From NCBI GenBank assembly GCA_963924555.1, contig OZ004588.1, positions 806,001 to 870,000 of the forward strand: DNA of 64,000 nt, written 5' to 3'. A model generated the notes under the pieces. The model ran no database searches and was not told the DNA's origin. It saw only the letters and a list, made by a program, of their open reading frames with translations. This DNA comes from Crambe crambe. Lineage: Eukaryota > Porifera > Demospongiae > Poecilosclerida > Crambeidae. The position numbers and the translations under genes were made by a program. Position 1 is the stretch's first letter, and the number at the start of each line of letters is the position of its first letter. This document shows, in pieces, positions 9,411 through 31,736 of the stretch.

Positions 9411-11196
9411 TCATCCACCGATACAGGTACACCTGCAGCCGTATATGCCCTCTCCAGAATGTTTCAAGAAAGACCTCAAATTGGTTGCCATTTTGTGAGC
9501 ATCTCGCTCTAACTCATTTAACAAGAGCCTCTCCTGACTTCTGCTGAGTAACGACAATTCAACCCTACTATCTTCTTCTTCAGTGTTTGAAATCAAAGTT
9601 CGTTTGGATGGGATTATATGGTAGTTCTTCACATATTCACTGAACATTGCTCTCTTTAACTCTTTGTCAAGAAGGAAGCTGTTGCTGAGAATTTTCTCCT
9701 TTAGACCGAACCTTTCCACTCTTTTCTTAAGAAAGTCCAACTCCTCCCCTTCTGGGGTCACCCCAACACTCTCCAATACCTGCAAAATTTCGTCAAGGCT
9801 CAAAATCTGATCATGAGTTCTTGCAGGACCACATTCTGATCGTATGGCCTCATCCACTGCTTGTAAAAGGTTTTGAATGTATGCTTCATCACTAATAACA
9901 GTTTTCTGCTTCGATGGTGTACTCCCTCCAGTGGAATCACCGATTCCTGTGAAGGGGCACGCAAGTTGCACATCGGCGAGATCTTCAGGAAGAGTAGAAT
10001 CTGACATCCTCAAGCAATCAGCAGCAATCTTACGGGAGAGCCGGTTAGATGTGGACTGATTAACTTGGGATAAAGCTGACACAACGAGTTTCTGATACTG
10101 CCTGGCATCAATGTTTTGAAAAGAAGAATTCCTCTGCACTAAATTGTTTTTCATCTTCTCTCTGTGTTGGTTGATCAGGATGCAGTTGCCATTATTGTGC
10201 TTCAAACTGCCTTGGGGATTGGGAGTGAAAATGATAGATTTCGGAAGAAGAAGACTGCACTGGTTCGTAATTTGGCCTGGAAGATGATGGGGAAAGGGAA
10301 GATAAAGAAATTGGATTGCAACAGTTTTTAAACTTGTGATTTTATATAAGACAGTTGAACCTAGCTGATTCATGTCTGCTCTTCTATTCATGAGAGAGCT
10401 ACATAGGCTAGCCAATTATAGGCGGCCATAATAATAATTATTCTGCAAAATAGCCACTGTAGAAAATACTGTACAGGTATATTATACTCACCATACACTG
10501 CTGGCGACCTCTTGTAGTTGCTCATCTTGCTTTCATACATCTGCACTTCTCTGTTCACTGCTTCCTTCCTCTCAGGAACCACCTCCCACTGCAGACCTTT
10601 CTTCTTCTTCATGTCCCCATTTCCAACTCGCTGAAAGTTTCGACTGAGAGAGAGACTGTGTCGCACTGAATTCTGCAGAATGTAGTAATATTGACACTGA
10701 GGAATTCATACAGAAGAGCCTCCACTTTTGGGACCAGAGGAAAGTATAACAGAGGAGTGTCCTTTATTTCAGAGGTGAATTGATTTGATGTAGTTAGCTA
10801 GCTGGTTAAATTTAGGGATTCTGCTCTGCTTAGCTATTTAAATTTGTAGAGTTGTCTACTCTTGGCATTAGCACATTTAGCTATTGTCTTCTCCCTATGT
10901 ACATGCTCTCTCACTTACTTTCCACGTATTATGAGGACAGTTCTTGAAATAAGAAAACTTGTTTCTGCATAATGGGGAACCATATATTCATATTATAGCA
11001 GCCCCACCCACGTCCACTTAACCCACTGGATATAGGTGTATATATTGGCTACGGTCATCCTACCCGTTCTGCTAGACTTCAGAGCCATCCCGATCAAGCA
11101 GCTATAAGAACAGTTTGGTCTCGCCAGGTACTCCTTCTCCCCACTTACTCTTCCATGTTGCACTTCAGTTAAAAAGAGGGGAATCGCATCGGCCAT
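9411..11196 (-). CDS. Forkhead-box transcription factor, 420 aa
   Basis: Four exons on the minus strand: 11196-11027, 10964-10919, 10672-10492, 10276-9411, all phase-compatible. The forkhead winged-helix domain is split over exons 1-3. Exon 1 gives SYSCLIGMALKSSRTGRMTV followed by ANIYTYIQ (helix 1 and 2), the 46-nt exon 2 gives NKFSYFKNCPHNTWK, and exon 3 begins NSVRHSLSLSRNFQRV, the DNA-recognition helix. A KKKKGLQWEVVP segment follows at the wing 2 position. The recognition helix keeps N-S-V-R-H-S-L-S (HSLS also occurs in FoxA proteins). Helix 1 and the basic wing resemble the FoxN1/4 group most, but subfamily assignment by eye is unsafe. The 288-residue C-terminal exon is not recognisable; it is polar and includes a predicted helical stretch near its end. 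It should act as a nuclear sequence-specific regulator. Confidence 0.88.
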
Positions 11197-11300
11197 TAAT
11201 TAGCGTTTCGCGCACGCGATAATTTTTGATTTTAGTGCGCGAATTTCTGTCCAAGCGCATGCGCAAAACTGGTCACTGAGCATGCGCAATGATTTCAGTC
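11197..11300 (-). promoter_or_regulatory. CpG-rich upstream region with NRF-1-like palindromes
   Basis: Immediately before the forkhead start codon are GCGCATGCGC at 11255-11264, a second GCATGCGC at 11280-11287, and CGCGCACGCG/GTGCGCG elements. These resemble the NRF-1 consensus YGCGCAYGCGCR. There is no TATA box. Confidence 0.5.
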
Positions 11301-11449
11301 TGAACTCTGTTCAATTAGCTACCTGTGTTCTTTAGCTAACCTATTCTGAACTCTTACTTTTAATTCTGTACTCTATATGCCCACTGGGCCTTTACAACGA
11401 ACTTTGACTTTGAGTAAAAAAAAATCAATGAACAAATAAGTTCTCAGCA

Positions 11450-14400
11450 TCAGACCAAGTCCATTACAAAAGGAGGTGAGGGTGTCATGGGGCTGGAATA
11501 GATGGGACACTTGTAGAATGTGCATGGATCCGTCCTCCAGCAGTACCTGACCTTCATCGGCTTCAAGTTCTGGGGACAGAGGGGGAACTCCACATTCACA
11601 TCACTCCCGGAAACAGACTTAGCAGTTCCTTCGATCCACTGGGGTGGTGTCTTGCCTGAGCTGTCGATGCAACCCACTTCAAATCCATAAGGATACCTCA
11701 GCTCCAGTTGGGACATCTCATTAGGGGGACCATATGCGATTGCCACAGAAGTAAGATTAGCAGTACTTTCAGTGCTACATAATTAATAGGGGACACAGCA
11801 TTAGTTGTTGTACAGTGGAAACCACCATTAACGGACACTCCAAAAGAGGATAAACTCTCAGCAAGGGGCACTCTAAATGTATACACCGACTTTACCTCTG
11901 GAAGAGCTGCTCGATAAAGGACAACAAAAGGCTAGGTCCCAAGTCTTTCTAGCCTCTAGGTTCCACAAGATTCAGGTGGAAAGTCTCAACTATTTAAAGT
12001 GTCCTGAATACAGGGGTACATGGCTTTATTTCAGGGGCCCTGATTAGAGGGAGTTCACTGTATACCTCATTTTAGCTGTCTGTGGTAGCATCCCAAGATA
12101 GTATACCGAGGGATCATTGAAAACAACTGCTCGTGCTCCTATGGAGAGACGGGTGCCAACATCTTGTTTGTACCTCGGATGGACACTACCCATGGGGGAC
12201 GTGGGGTCTCCCAGATCTATCGCAACAGCCATGAAGACATCTTTCATCCTGTCGTTTGGAACGTAACCATAATTAGCAGTCTGACCCCAGCGAATCACAG
12301 GGAAACCCCCCACTGTCACGTTGGTTGTACCGTCAGGAGCCAACTGAAAAGAAAGTAAATAGATATGAGATTACAAAAATAACTGTTAGAAGCAAACAAC
12401 TACATCTGCTGATAAAACAGTTGAAAAATGAGAGTTGAATACTTTTGGATGAGTGTAAATAGAAGGGGTTAACCAAGTACCTGCACAAAGCCGAAGTAAA
12501 GAGGTGTGGTTTGTTGCATCGTCCCCTGGTACCACTTTGACCTCCAGTCGTCAATCATGGCTGGAAACGAGCAGCTATACAACTCAGGGTGACCTACGTA
12601 TAAGACAAAAAGATTATCGGGATTGGTGCATGTGGAGCTAAGAAATATTTATCACCACAAAAAAAAATTAGCTGTACCCGAATTGGCATTGGCTTCTCCT
12701 TGGTACCAAATAGCTCCTTTGATCGTCATGTTCAGGAATGGAAATATCATTGCATTCCACAACACAGAGGGATCACCGGGACCCCCTACTCTTCTCTCAG
12801 CTTTTCCCCAGCCAGCTTTCTTCTTTGTTGGCAACCTCCTGGATTTGGATTCAGTCTTGCACTTGCTCAGAGCCTCGGGAGATGACCACGCCTCCACTGG
12901 GGTACCTCCCCAATCAGTGGCAATCAGACCTGTACCCCAGATGAAGACAAGTAGTAATAATGTATCGAATATAGTGACCGGAGTTCTTTAGAGAGCTATA
13001 ATTGTGCATTTTGTATATAGCTTGCTAGGTACTTACCAATAGGGTAGTTAAGATACTTGAAAATATCACGACCAAAGAACCAGCAAGCAGCGGAAAAAGG
13101 TTGCGTTGCGTTTCCTCCTCCAACCGAAGCTGCAAGCAAACATTAACACAGAGTAAACTCTCCATAGCTATAATGCCACCTTGGGTCAAATACACTATAG
13201 ACTTTAGACAGAGCTTGATGCATGCTTAAGTTGGTTCTGCCAAGGAGTGTGATGTGCTACTTACTTGGACTGGCCACAGACCATGGCTGCTCTATTCCTA
13301 TCAACTGTGCCCGAGGAATGGTGGATGTATTGCGAGCAGCTGTGAAGAGTCGAATTTTAGGATAGTTTATTGCATCTGCTATCTCTTCACTCGCATTGAA
13401 AACCTAGAAACAGTTTAACAGTTGCAGCTAACAGGAAAACTAAGGCCTCAACCGCAGGCACTGTAGGAACAAAGGGTTTGTGTAAACTGTGGTTCTGGTA
13501 AAGGTGACTGTACAACTTGCAACGGACACCAAACCAAAATTTATATAGCTTCCTTTTTAAGTAGCCCAACTCTAAGGCCACAATTAGCTATGTCTTTTGA
13601 AAGGAAGCTATGTACATTTTGGTTTGGTGTTTTGAATTTCATGTCGCAAGATTACAGCTTGTTTAGGCACCTTTGCAACAAGCCTAGAGCACACTAAACC
13701 TCAGTTTATACTGGAACTATTGTACTGGTACTTTGATGAAGTAGTGGAATAATGGATTAGTGTAAACTGTGGCTTGGGTGATCTGGCTTTCTCAGTTGCA
13801 AAGGTAATGAAACAAGCTGTACTGCCACTGTACAGTGTTGGTTGGTTGGCTGTCCTAACTGCATTGAATTTTCAATATGAGAATTTATGCCAGGGGGCTG
13901 ATCCAGAGTTTTTAGGAGGGGGCTGTGTGCTTGCACCATGGCCCCTGGATCAGCCCCTGATTATGTATGGTCAACTATGAAGTTGATCTTAATTTATAAG
14001 ATGTTAGTATAGTTGGATTTCAGTGAACATAAACGACATTAATTATTTCAAAACCCTGAAAACTGTAGTGGAGACTCTAGGGATGAATGAGTCCCTCTCA
14101 AATGATAAGCAACACATTGTAAAAACCATATTGCTTGGTCTGTCCTTTAGGGCCGTAGACAAGGTTTACCACTAGCAAGTATTCACCCATGAGACTGTGT
14201 AAATTATTTGTGATCTCACACCACATCCTGTCCCACTTAAAAGTATTTATTCCACTAATTAATTAGTGGGTGGATGAATACCACATAATTGCAGCAATTT
14301 CAATTAAACCACAATAATTATCTACAGCTATTGCACCATGCAGTGAGTATACTGTGGCTAATGGTAATGGAAAAGGGGGGCCCAGGTCCCTTAGGCCCCT

Positions 14401-16107
14401 ACCTGGATCAGCCCCAGTATGCAGCTACTGCTAGGACATGAAATTTGCAGAGTCTCCTTGCACAAGTTTGTTTAATCAGATAAAAGCCCTGCCACAGTAA
14501 ATTCGAATTTTTCCACTCACATTTTTCACAGTGAAGGCCATGTTGCTCTGTCCACTGCACACCCACACATCTCCAAAGAGGACGTCGTTTATGGTGGCAC
14601 TGCCATACTTGTCAGATGTCACAGTGATGGTGTACGTTGTTGTCAAGTCACCTTTAGTTGGTGGCAGCAGTAACTTCCACACACAACCACCAAGGGTATC
14701 TGAAAATGAAAAGGATTTAAAGATTGGTTTAAATACATCTATTTTGGAGGTGAGTTGATGTATGTAATGCACTGGACACAAGTGTCCTGATTAGAGAGGT
14801 GTCCTGATTAGAGAAATGTCCTAATTAGAGGTGTCCTGATTAGAGAGATATTCTGATTAGAGAGGTGTCCTGGTTAGAGAAATGTCCTGATTAGAGATGT
14901 GTCCTGATTAGAGTCCTGATTAGAGAGGTATCCTGATTAGAGGTGTCCTGATTAGAGAGGTGTCCTGATTAGAGAAATGTCCTAATTAGAGGTGTCCTGA
15001 TTAGAGAGAATTCTGATTAGAGAGGTGCCCTGGTTAGAGAAATGTCCTGATTAGAGAGGTGTCCTGATTAGAGTCCTGATTAGAGAGGTGTCCTGATTAG
15101 AGGTGTCCTGATTAGAGAGGTATTCTGATTAGAGAGGTGTCCTGATTAGAGAAATGTCCTGATTAGAGAGGTGTCCTGATTAGAGAGGTGTCCTGTTAGA
15201 GGTGTCCTGATTAGAGAGGTATTCTGATTAGAGAGGTGTCCTGATTAGAGAAATGTCCTGATTAGAGAGATGTCCTGATTAGAGAGGTTTCCTGATTAGA
15301 GAGGTGTCCTGATTAGAGAGGTGTCCTGATTGGGTGTATTGGAAGTTCAGAGGGAGGGATTCAGTGTGGTAGCTGTAGCTGGCCGAGTTTTCTATTAGCT
15401 GGCCTGCCATAATTACAGCTACATATCTCTCTCACCACCAGAGCTAGTTGGTGTGTAAGTCTTCCCGTTGAAAGTGGCAGAGAGTTTAGAGTCACATGCG
15501 GAGACGTAGCCCCAAATCAGAGCCTGGGCAGGAGCTTGCTGGAGGACCATGTGATCTCCGTAGATGCTCGCCATGAGAAGGGGAGGAGGGGGCTGTGAAG
15601 TTACGTCACCAATGAGACCTTGAAGCAAAACAATTTGGGGTATATACAATTAGCATTGCTCCAGCCTCAATGGCCATGGATCATTACCATGGATTATTAT
15701 AAAGAGTTTATAAAAGAGTTTAACATAATTATTATATCTAAAAAGAGTATAGATTTATTACTGCAAGAATTGACTTGTTAGCTCTGTTGTAACAGTTCTG
15801 ATCATGAGGTAGACATATATAGCTAAATCTTTGACAGCAATCAAAATGGAAAAAAAAACCCGACAGCTTACTCATGATAATGCAATTAGGTACTAAACTC
15901 CCAGGCCTAATGGAGTAACTGTAAAGGCCTATAATTGGAGACCACCACTAAGTACTTTAATCATGTTTACTCACAGTATTGGCTATTTTGTGGTATAGGC
16001 TATATGGCCATCCCCTATTCAAGATCAGGTGAGAAATGGTGTGTAGTTATCTCATTACCTGTTGAGAAGATGACCACCAACACCACCAGCACACTAAAAG
16101 AAGCCAT
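11450..16107 (-). CDS. SIAE: Sialate O-acetylesterase, tandem copy A (536 aa)
   Basis: SGNH/GDSL-type esterase that removes O-acetyl groups from sialic acids, lysosomal or secreted in vertebrates. Nine exons: 16107-16059 (signal peptide MASFSVLVVLVVIFST), 15618-15436, 14699-14521, 13403-13265, 13129-13037, 12929-12678, 12593-12481, 12343-12066, 11774-11450. All join in frame. Diagnostic motifs are MASIYGDHMVLQQAP, GDVWVCSGQSNMAF with the nucleophile Ser129, TDWGGTPVEAW, IKGAIWYQGEAN, and SVHPRYKQDVGTRL with the expected catalytic His391. The length matches vertebrate SIAE (about 520 residues). Copy B begins just upstream with the same exon sizes. Intron 2 contains a long minisatellite. The small foldback element at 13890-13961 lies in intron 3. 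Confidence 0.92.
13890..13961. mobile_element. Short foldback element in SIAE copy A intron
   Basis: CAGGGGGCTGATCCAG at the left end is mirrored by CTGGATCAGCCCCTG at the right end, giving an inverted repeat of about 15 bp around a ~40 bp centre. Related sequence (CCTGGATCAGCCCC) recurs near 14402-14417. A non-coding MITE-like element of unknown family. Confidence 0.5.
14783..15330. repeat. Minisatellite, TGTCCTGATTAGAGAGG unit
   Basis: About 550 bp of tandem units, roughly 17-19 bp, based on TCCTGATTAGAGAGGTG, with frequent variants (AAATG, ATATT). It sits in SIAE copy A intron 2. The same unit in the opposite orientation forms arrays at 17403-17517 and 54384-54630. The unit resembles the end of a dispersed element (see 12030-12062, CCCTGATTAGAGGGAGTTC). 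Confidence 0.9.
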
Positions 16108-16136
16108 TCTGATTTGGAAACCACTTAAGTAGCTAG

Positions 16137-16160
16137 GGTTAGGGCTAGGGCTAGGGCTAG
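16137..16160. repeat. Short telomere-like repeat
   Basis: GGGTTAGGGCTAGGGCTAGG: one TTAGGG followed by several CTAGGG variants, just upstream of the SIAE copy A start. It is too short and degenerate to be a real telomere; it is an interstitial repeat. Confidence 0.6.
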
Positions 16161-16483
16161 CTACTCACAAGCTGGTTTGTTCAAAGCAAACTACTGGTCA
16201 GGTGACTTCATCATTATAGGTTAACCACTGACTCCATTATGGTATTCACAGTCAAAAATTAATGTAATAATTAGCCTCCATTGGTAAAAATATTTAACAG
16301 TGCTAAATAATTCATAGAGGAGCAGCTGGTCATATAGTATTATGAATAAAAGAGTACTAAATATTAATTGGTCATTTAAACAAAAGATAGTCATAATTTT
16401 GAGTGTAGCCAAAAATTAACGTTTCTTTTACTGTTTATCTGATTTATAAATAAAACACAATAATAATAATTAAGTCATTATTT

Positions 16484-25744
<9,261 letters not shown>

Positions 25745-27126
25745 TTCTATATCAAGTATGCAGCTACAAGGACCTTCTCTTAATGCTACTATGGTCACTT
25801 CTCTGAATTAACTCTTCTGTATTATCAGTTTAGTGCAAAATATGCAGTGCTGTGCCGATCAGGTGACCAAGTGACTATATAGGGTGTTCTACTGTTAAGG
25901 AATAAAGGAACAAAGAGCATTACTGATATTCACAGCTGAATTATTAGTAGTGAGAACTTAGTCATTACCATGAATACAATTCTAACAGCCACCAGCACAT
26001 GAACAGAGATTATACAGTAGGTACGGTCTCAGGGGGTGTACCTAGACAGGAAAATAAGTATATTATATTATGCAATAGTGTCCCCAGATATTTAAATGTG
26101 TGCCTGCCAATCTTGATAACTAATGCATGTGTCTATAAGACAACAGGACAACATATATATATATAGCTTGTCCTAGGACATACAATTAAGTGACTGTCCC
26201 AGAAAGAAAAACTATAATTATAATCAAACATTGTCAAGCTCTGTATCCGTATCCTCATTCTGTATACTGGTTTGAACCAGCTTTATTTCAGCCCTATAAC
26301 ACAATCTAGGTTAAAGAGACCTGAAATATAAAGTATGAGGATGTGGTAAAAGTGACCATAGCTATGGAGTTATACAGGGGTGTTATCCACAGGATTTTGA
26401 GTAGCCCGGTGTGCCTGTGTGTGGCATCACCATGCCCACTTTATCATCATTTATCAATGCTAGTGTGATGATTCTTGAAGGTCATGGTGCTTCATATACA
26501 CAATAACTTAGCTAACTCTGCAGGCATGGGATAAAATGGATGATAAAAGTGGTCCGGTGAAAACCGGACCAACCGGAGTGGTGGATGCACCCCTGAGTTA
26601 TTACAATGATAGAGCCTGAGGCTATACTGTTAGCAAAAGGGGCATGGTTCTTACAAATCACTTGGAAGTCAAATTTACACGTGCAGAAACTTTATGAATA
26701 CAAAGTATGATCACAGAAAAACCAGGCCACGAGCAGGCTTCTTTAAACGGAGGTATCAGTGGTCACATTCCAAAACTTGAAGTATATCATATGAGAGCAT
26801 GCAACTTTGATAAATTAACAGGTAACCACAGCAGGTATCTTTCTCGGCTTATTAAATAGAGAAGCTACGGCTTCTGTATAATCGTGATATCTAGAATTTT
26901 GTTAGTAAAATATGTAACATGTGACTCAAAATAACTATGGAACCTTTGAATAATTGATACACTGAAGCATCTTGTCTCTTGTAGTTTTTCTTTTTCTTTA
27001 TAACTTTAGTGTCCAAATGGGCACAAGGCGAGCCAACTAGCCACTGGCTAATACTAAGGCTGCCTAAATAAAAACATAAATGAATCAAACAAAACAGAGC
27101 AAACAAAGTAATAGCTACTATTGTAG
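25745..27126. other. Intergenic region; possible inverted-repeat element at 26381-26600
   Basis: No gene seen. The 220-bp piece 26381-26600 begins AGGGGTGTTATCCAC and ends GTGGATGCACCCCT, roughly mirrored ends that suggest a small transposon. The segment 26990-27126 is probably the 3' untranslated tail of the adjacent LINE. Confidence 0.4.
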
Positions 27127-28150
27127 TCAGCATTTAAAGAGTTGTAGTTTCAAGTGTTTCTTAAAAGCCAGGTGAGATGTTAGGCTCGTGATTTCGTCTG
27201 GGACATTGTTCCAGAGGGGGATGGTACTTATAAAGTAGGAGCCATGATGGTAATTTGTTCTCACTCTAGGAAGAAATATTGGCGAAGAGTTAACATGACG
27301 AACTGTGGATGAGGGGTGGGGTGTGAAAACGCTTGGTGGTATTAGTGACCCACCATGGAGAATTCGCCTGCATAGGCAGAGCTTCAGATATTGTCGCCTC
27401 ATTTTCAATGATGGCCATGTGAGCTGTTTTACAAGGTTGGGGCCATCATCTGTCCATCTTCTGGTAGCAACTTTGGCAGCAAGCTCCTGTACCCGCTCCA
27501 GTTTGCCGATGTAAGTAGTGTGATGTAGATCCCAGATACTGGCACCGTAGTCTAGGATTGGGACTACTATAGCATGGTAGAGGCGGGTGAGGCAATTTGA
27601 GTCTGCTAGGTGAAAGTGCCGATATAAAAAGCCAATGATGCGTTTTGCCTGACAGCAGGTTGCATTGATGTGTGCAGACCAGGAGAGATCGTTGGAGAGG
27701 ATGATTCCTAGGTATTTGATGGAGGACACAGTCTCAATAGCCTTCTTTCCAAGGTCTATTTTTAGGACAAGTGGCTTTTTCTTCCTTGTCACCAGCATTG
27801 CTTTAGTTTTGGTGGCATTCAATCTCAGGCCTTGAGTTTCAGTCCAGTCTTTGATGGCATTGACATCTGATTGGACGTCAAGGTAGTGATCGTCAGTACA
27901 CACCTCCTTGTAATAACATATGTCGTCAGCATACAAGGTTAAAGCTGCTCGGGCAGAAAATTTGATGTTAGTGATTGAGTCCATGGTGACTATAAAGAGA
28001 AGGGGACCTAGTATCGAACCTTGAGGCACACCAGATGTTACATAGTTGACCTCTTTTGCACATATTCGTGTAATTAAAACTGGAAAGTGAACACTTGCGA
28101 CCTTGAAGATTATCCTGAGGTCACTTCTATTCTTGGAGGGTCCTTTATAG
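27127..28150 (-). mobile_element. 5'-truncated non-LTR retrotransposon, reverse transcriptase C-terminal half
   Basis: An uninterrupted frame (in the same frame back to about 28150) encodes the end of a LINE reverse transcriptase: SGVPQGSILGPLLF, then the catalytic LYADD box, then the KTKAMLV and IKYLGIILSNDLSWSAHI motifs, and the C-terminal domain ending FKKHLKLQLF. The layout is of the CR1/L2/Jockey kind. The fingers domain, any endonuclease and any ORF1 are missing, so it cannot move by itself. The frame still being open suggests a recent insertion. Poly-pyrimidine/AT-rich sequence follows its 3' end. Confidence 0.85.
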
Positions 28151-28579
28151 ATAGATATACAGACTCTATATGCACTGTAGCCATTGTCGTTGTCATAGAA
28201 TTGGGTTAGGTATAGCTATCAACAGAGAGGTTCTGTACATGCAGCTATGCAGCTTCATCAGCCCTAGCTTGGAGTTTGTGATGGAAATGATCCATTGCTC
28301 TTAATTTATGTAATTGGAGATGGGTAGACATTATAGCAATAGGCTGGAATCCTTGAAAATCAAAGTGATTTAGCTACATAGCTAAAACTATGTGGAGCCA
28401 TGTACAGCTCTGTGAAAATCAATCCATAGTTGGCTTCCTAATGATCCAGAACTAATTATCAAGGCATTTTGTGAATGTTATTTCATGTGATTAGACGAAG
28501 TATCAAGTTAGCCTTTTCTAGTTATCTGATGAATTTCTGAGTTGCTAGGTTGATAATGACACCAGTAGCCATCCCTTGT

Positions 28580-28587
28580 TATAAAAG
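28580..28587 (+). promoter_or_regulatory. TATA box of peroxidase gene 1
   Basis: TATAAAAG 109 bp before the start codon, followed by TAGCGG. It matches the boxes before the other two peroxidases in sequence and spacing. Confidence 0.65.
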
Positions 28588-28688
28588 TAGCGGTCTAGCA
28601 GAGGCTTGTTCAGAGCTCAAACGAGAAGACTATAATTCAGCTGACTTTCTTCTTCAGCAACAGCTATAGCCAGACAGCTACTGCAATC

Positions 28689-31600
28689 ATGAGAGCTCTG
28701 CAAATTTGCCTTCTGGCCATTTGCACAGCAGCTGCACTTGCTACATTTGAGTCTAGTGACTTCACAGATGAAGGTATAGGTTGTATTACATCAATAATTA
28801 GGTTCTGCAGCCAGCAAGTCTACTTGCCCCATGCAGTATTTATATTTCATAATTGGCAGCTATATATTTTGGGAAGTGTTGTTGTTGTTTTTTTCGAATG
28901 TGGGGTGCAAATTTTTTTTGCAGAAACTAATATATTTAAGCTATGTTTTAATAGGGTGCAATATTTTTTTCTTTGTAGAAGAAACTAGTTGCATGCAGCC
29001 TTAATGGACTCTGATTTTATGATAGCTTCACCTCCTTCTTAACACCTCTGTGATTAGTCTTTGTGCATGCATGGGAATCAGAATCTAGTAACTAGCAATG
29101 CACATGTGCATACATGAATAGCCATCAATACAGAACTTTGCATGAAGTTACTGCATTGAATTTCCTATAATGCAGAGAGATGGGAGGCCACTTTGCAAGG
29201 AGTAGAAGAAGCAAAGAAATACATGGAAAATATCCAGAATGAAGCAACAGCCGAAGCTGCTTCTTCCTCGGGATCAGCTGCAAACACTCTCTCGAAATTT
29301 TTCCGTGTGGCATCCCGCAATACTATTGCCAAGGGGCTAGCTAGAGTCACCATGGAAGAAGCTGTCAAAAACACAGAACGCATTTTGTTGGAGAAAAAGA
29401 GACTTGAAATGGCAAAGACAGCAAGTGATGACGAGAAAGCAGAAGTCCTAGCTCAGGAGCTCTACAATGAACCAGGGAGTCTTCTACAGGAAAAAGAGCT
29501 GGCTCATATCTACACTGAATCTGGGTGTCCGGGTGCTGAAGTCAGGGAGGAAGTCGATTGCAACAGTATTCCCAACTCCAGGACTCGTCGCACGATTACC
29601 GGAGTATGCAACAATCTGGAACATCCCACCCAGGGGGCATCCGAGACTCCCTTCCAGAGAATGATCCCAGCACGGTATGCCGATGGAATTTCAGCTCCTT
29701 TCAATCAGGCAGGAACTCGTAGGAAGTTCTTAAGTCCTCATCCAAGTGCCCGTTTGGTGAGTTCCAGAACTATCAGGGATGTCAGCCGCAACGACCGTCG
29801 TCTCACTCACTTAACGATGCAGTGGGGCCAGTTTATGGATCACGATCTTGACTTGGCTGTGGAAGCTCCTCCTAGTGAAGTCACATGCAACGGTTGTGCT
29901 CAGGACGGACTTTGCTTTGCTGTTGTCATTCCACCTAATGATTTCAACTTCGGCCGACGAACGAAAGCTGGCCGAAGTCTTGGTAAGTGTTTGCCCTTCA
30001 GACGTACTCTCGCAGCGTGCCCTGAGAACCCGACTGCATTTAACATTCGTGAGCAAGTGAATGAGCTGACACATTACATCGATGGTTCTATGGTGTACGG
30101 ATCCACTGATGAAGTAGCAAGTACCCTGAGGGGGAGCAATGGAAGATTAAGAGTCAGTGCAAATAACAACCTTCCTATTCACAATTCCTCCCAAGTTCCT
30201 TGTGCTCTCCCCAATGGTCCCTGTTGTCAACCGCAATTCGGAGCCAGAGGATGTTTTCTTGCCGGTGATGTTCGTGCTCTGGAACACGTATCACTCACTG
30301 TAATGCACACCATTTGGGTCCGTGAGCATAATCGTATAGTTAAAAGATTGCGTCAACTGAACCCAGGGTGGAGTAGTGATCGACTTTTCCTCGAAGCTCG
30401 AGATATTGTAATTGCACAAATCCAGCAGATTACATTTAAAGAGTATCTCCCAGCACTGTATGGCTCCAGAGCAAATATGAGGAGATTTATCCAGGATTAC
30501 AACGGATATAATCCAGAAATAGATGCTTCCATCCCAAATGTATTTGCTACAGCTGCCTTCAGATTTGGTCATAGTCAAATCCAACCCAATTTCGCTAGAC
30601 TTAATAGGAGGTTCAGGCCCATCCGCGCTGGTCCTCTGAGCTTGCTGAATTCCTTTTTCAGCACCACGGAGTTTGCCAATAGTGCAGATGGAGGGCCAGG
30701 CACGGAAGTTGACACAATTGCCCGTGGTTGGATCGCCCAGCCTGCACGAGCAGTGGATGAATTCTTGAACTCAATCCTTACAACTCAACTCTTTCAACGT
30801 GGCAAAGAACCTGGAATGGATCTTGCTACTCTGAACATCCAGCGTGGTCGTGATCATGGCCTCCCTGGATACGCAACATGGAAGAGGTTCTGTTTGAATG
30901 CATTTAGAGTCAGTAGTCCATTTCAAAGTAGCCGCACCCGAGCTCAACTAAGGAGATTGTATTTCAGTGATGAGAATATTGACCTCTTCGTTGGCGCAAT
31001 GTCAGAGAGAACCCGTAGAGGGAGCTCACTAGGAGCCATTTTGAGTTGCATATTCGGCTTGACCTTTAGTAGACTTCGTGATGGAGATAGATTCTGGTAC
31101 GAGAACAAGAATACCGTATTCAGTTCGGCACAACTGCGGCAGATTCGAAAGACCAGCTTTGCCCGGGTGCTCTGTGATAACACCAATGTGAATGCAGTCC
31201 AAAAAAATCCTTTCCTTCGCAGACAATCGAGAAGGAAATGTAGAACCATTTCTGGAATCAATCTTTCTGCCTGGAAAGAAAGGAAAGATGCAGAGGAAGA
31301 AGAGCAGAAGGCAACAACTTCGGAGTTGGAAAATGAACTAGCAAAGATTCTAGGAGATGTCCAGGAGGAGAATGACGGGGTCCCGAATGACAACCTGATA
31401 GAAGAATTGGACATAAATGAAGCTGACTCTCAAGTAAGTGTCGGATAGCTAGTATCTATTAATATTGGTATAGTAATAGCATTTAAATTAAAACTGTGGA
31501 ATAATGTTAATGAGAACGAATCATTTCTTTTCAATTTATAGGCAAGTAGTGATGAGGCTGATACAAAGACTGAGACTGAGTCGAAAGCCACAGAGAGCGA

Positions 31601-31736
31601 CGATGATGATGATGATGATGATGCTCATGGAAAAACCATGAAGGCTTCAGATGCAAAAACCATAAAGACAAATCTGGTTGAAATGCTCCAGACAGCCTTA
31701 CAGGATTTACAAAAAGAAGAGGAGCAAGAGAATTAG
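28689..31736 (+). CDS. Secreted animal haem peroxidase 1 (845 aa), lacks the C-terminal Cys domain
   Basis: Exons 28689-28773, 29176-31433 and 31542-31736. The signal peptide is MRALQICLLAICTAAALA. A helical Ala/Ser/Lys/Glu-rich region (about residues 29-160) precedes an animal haem-peroxidase domain of the myeloperoxidase/peroxidasin superfamily. Active-site residues are present: WGQFMDHD with haem-linking Asp250 and distal His251, the Arg395-x-x-Glu398 pair (RALEH), the proximal His494 in RFGHSQIQP, and LNIQRGRDHGLP. The position of the myeloperoxidase sulfonium Met is His. After SAWKE the protein runs straight into KATTSELENELAKIL, so the ~130-residue Cys-containing domain of copies 2 and 3 is absent. 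Exon 3 adds an acidic run of Asp residues and the conserved terminal helix (NLVEMLQTALQDLQ). It probably uses hydrogen peroxide outside the cell; the substrate is unknown. Confidence 0.92.

Noticed and set aside
14783-15330. CRISPR-like array
   Set aside because: Head-to-tail minisatellite without unique spacers, in an animal intron.
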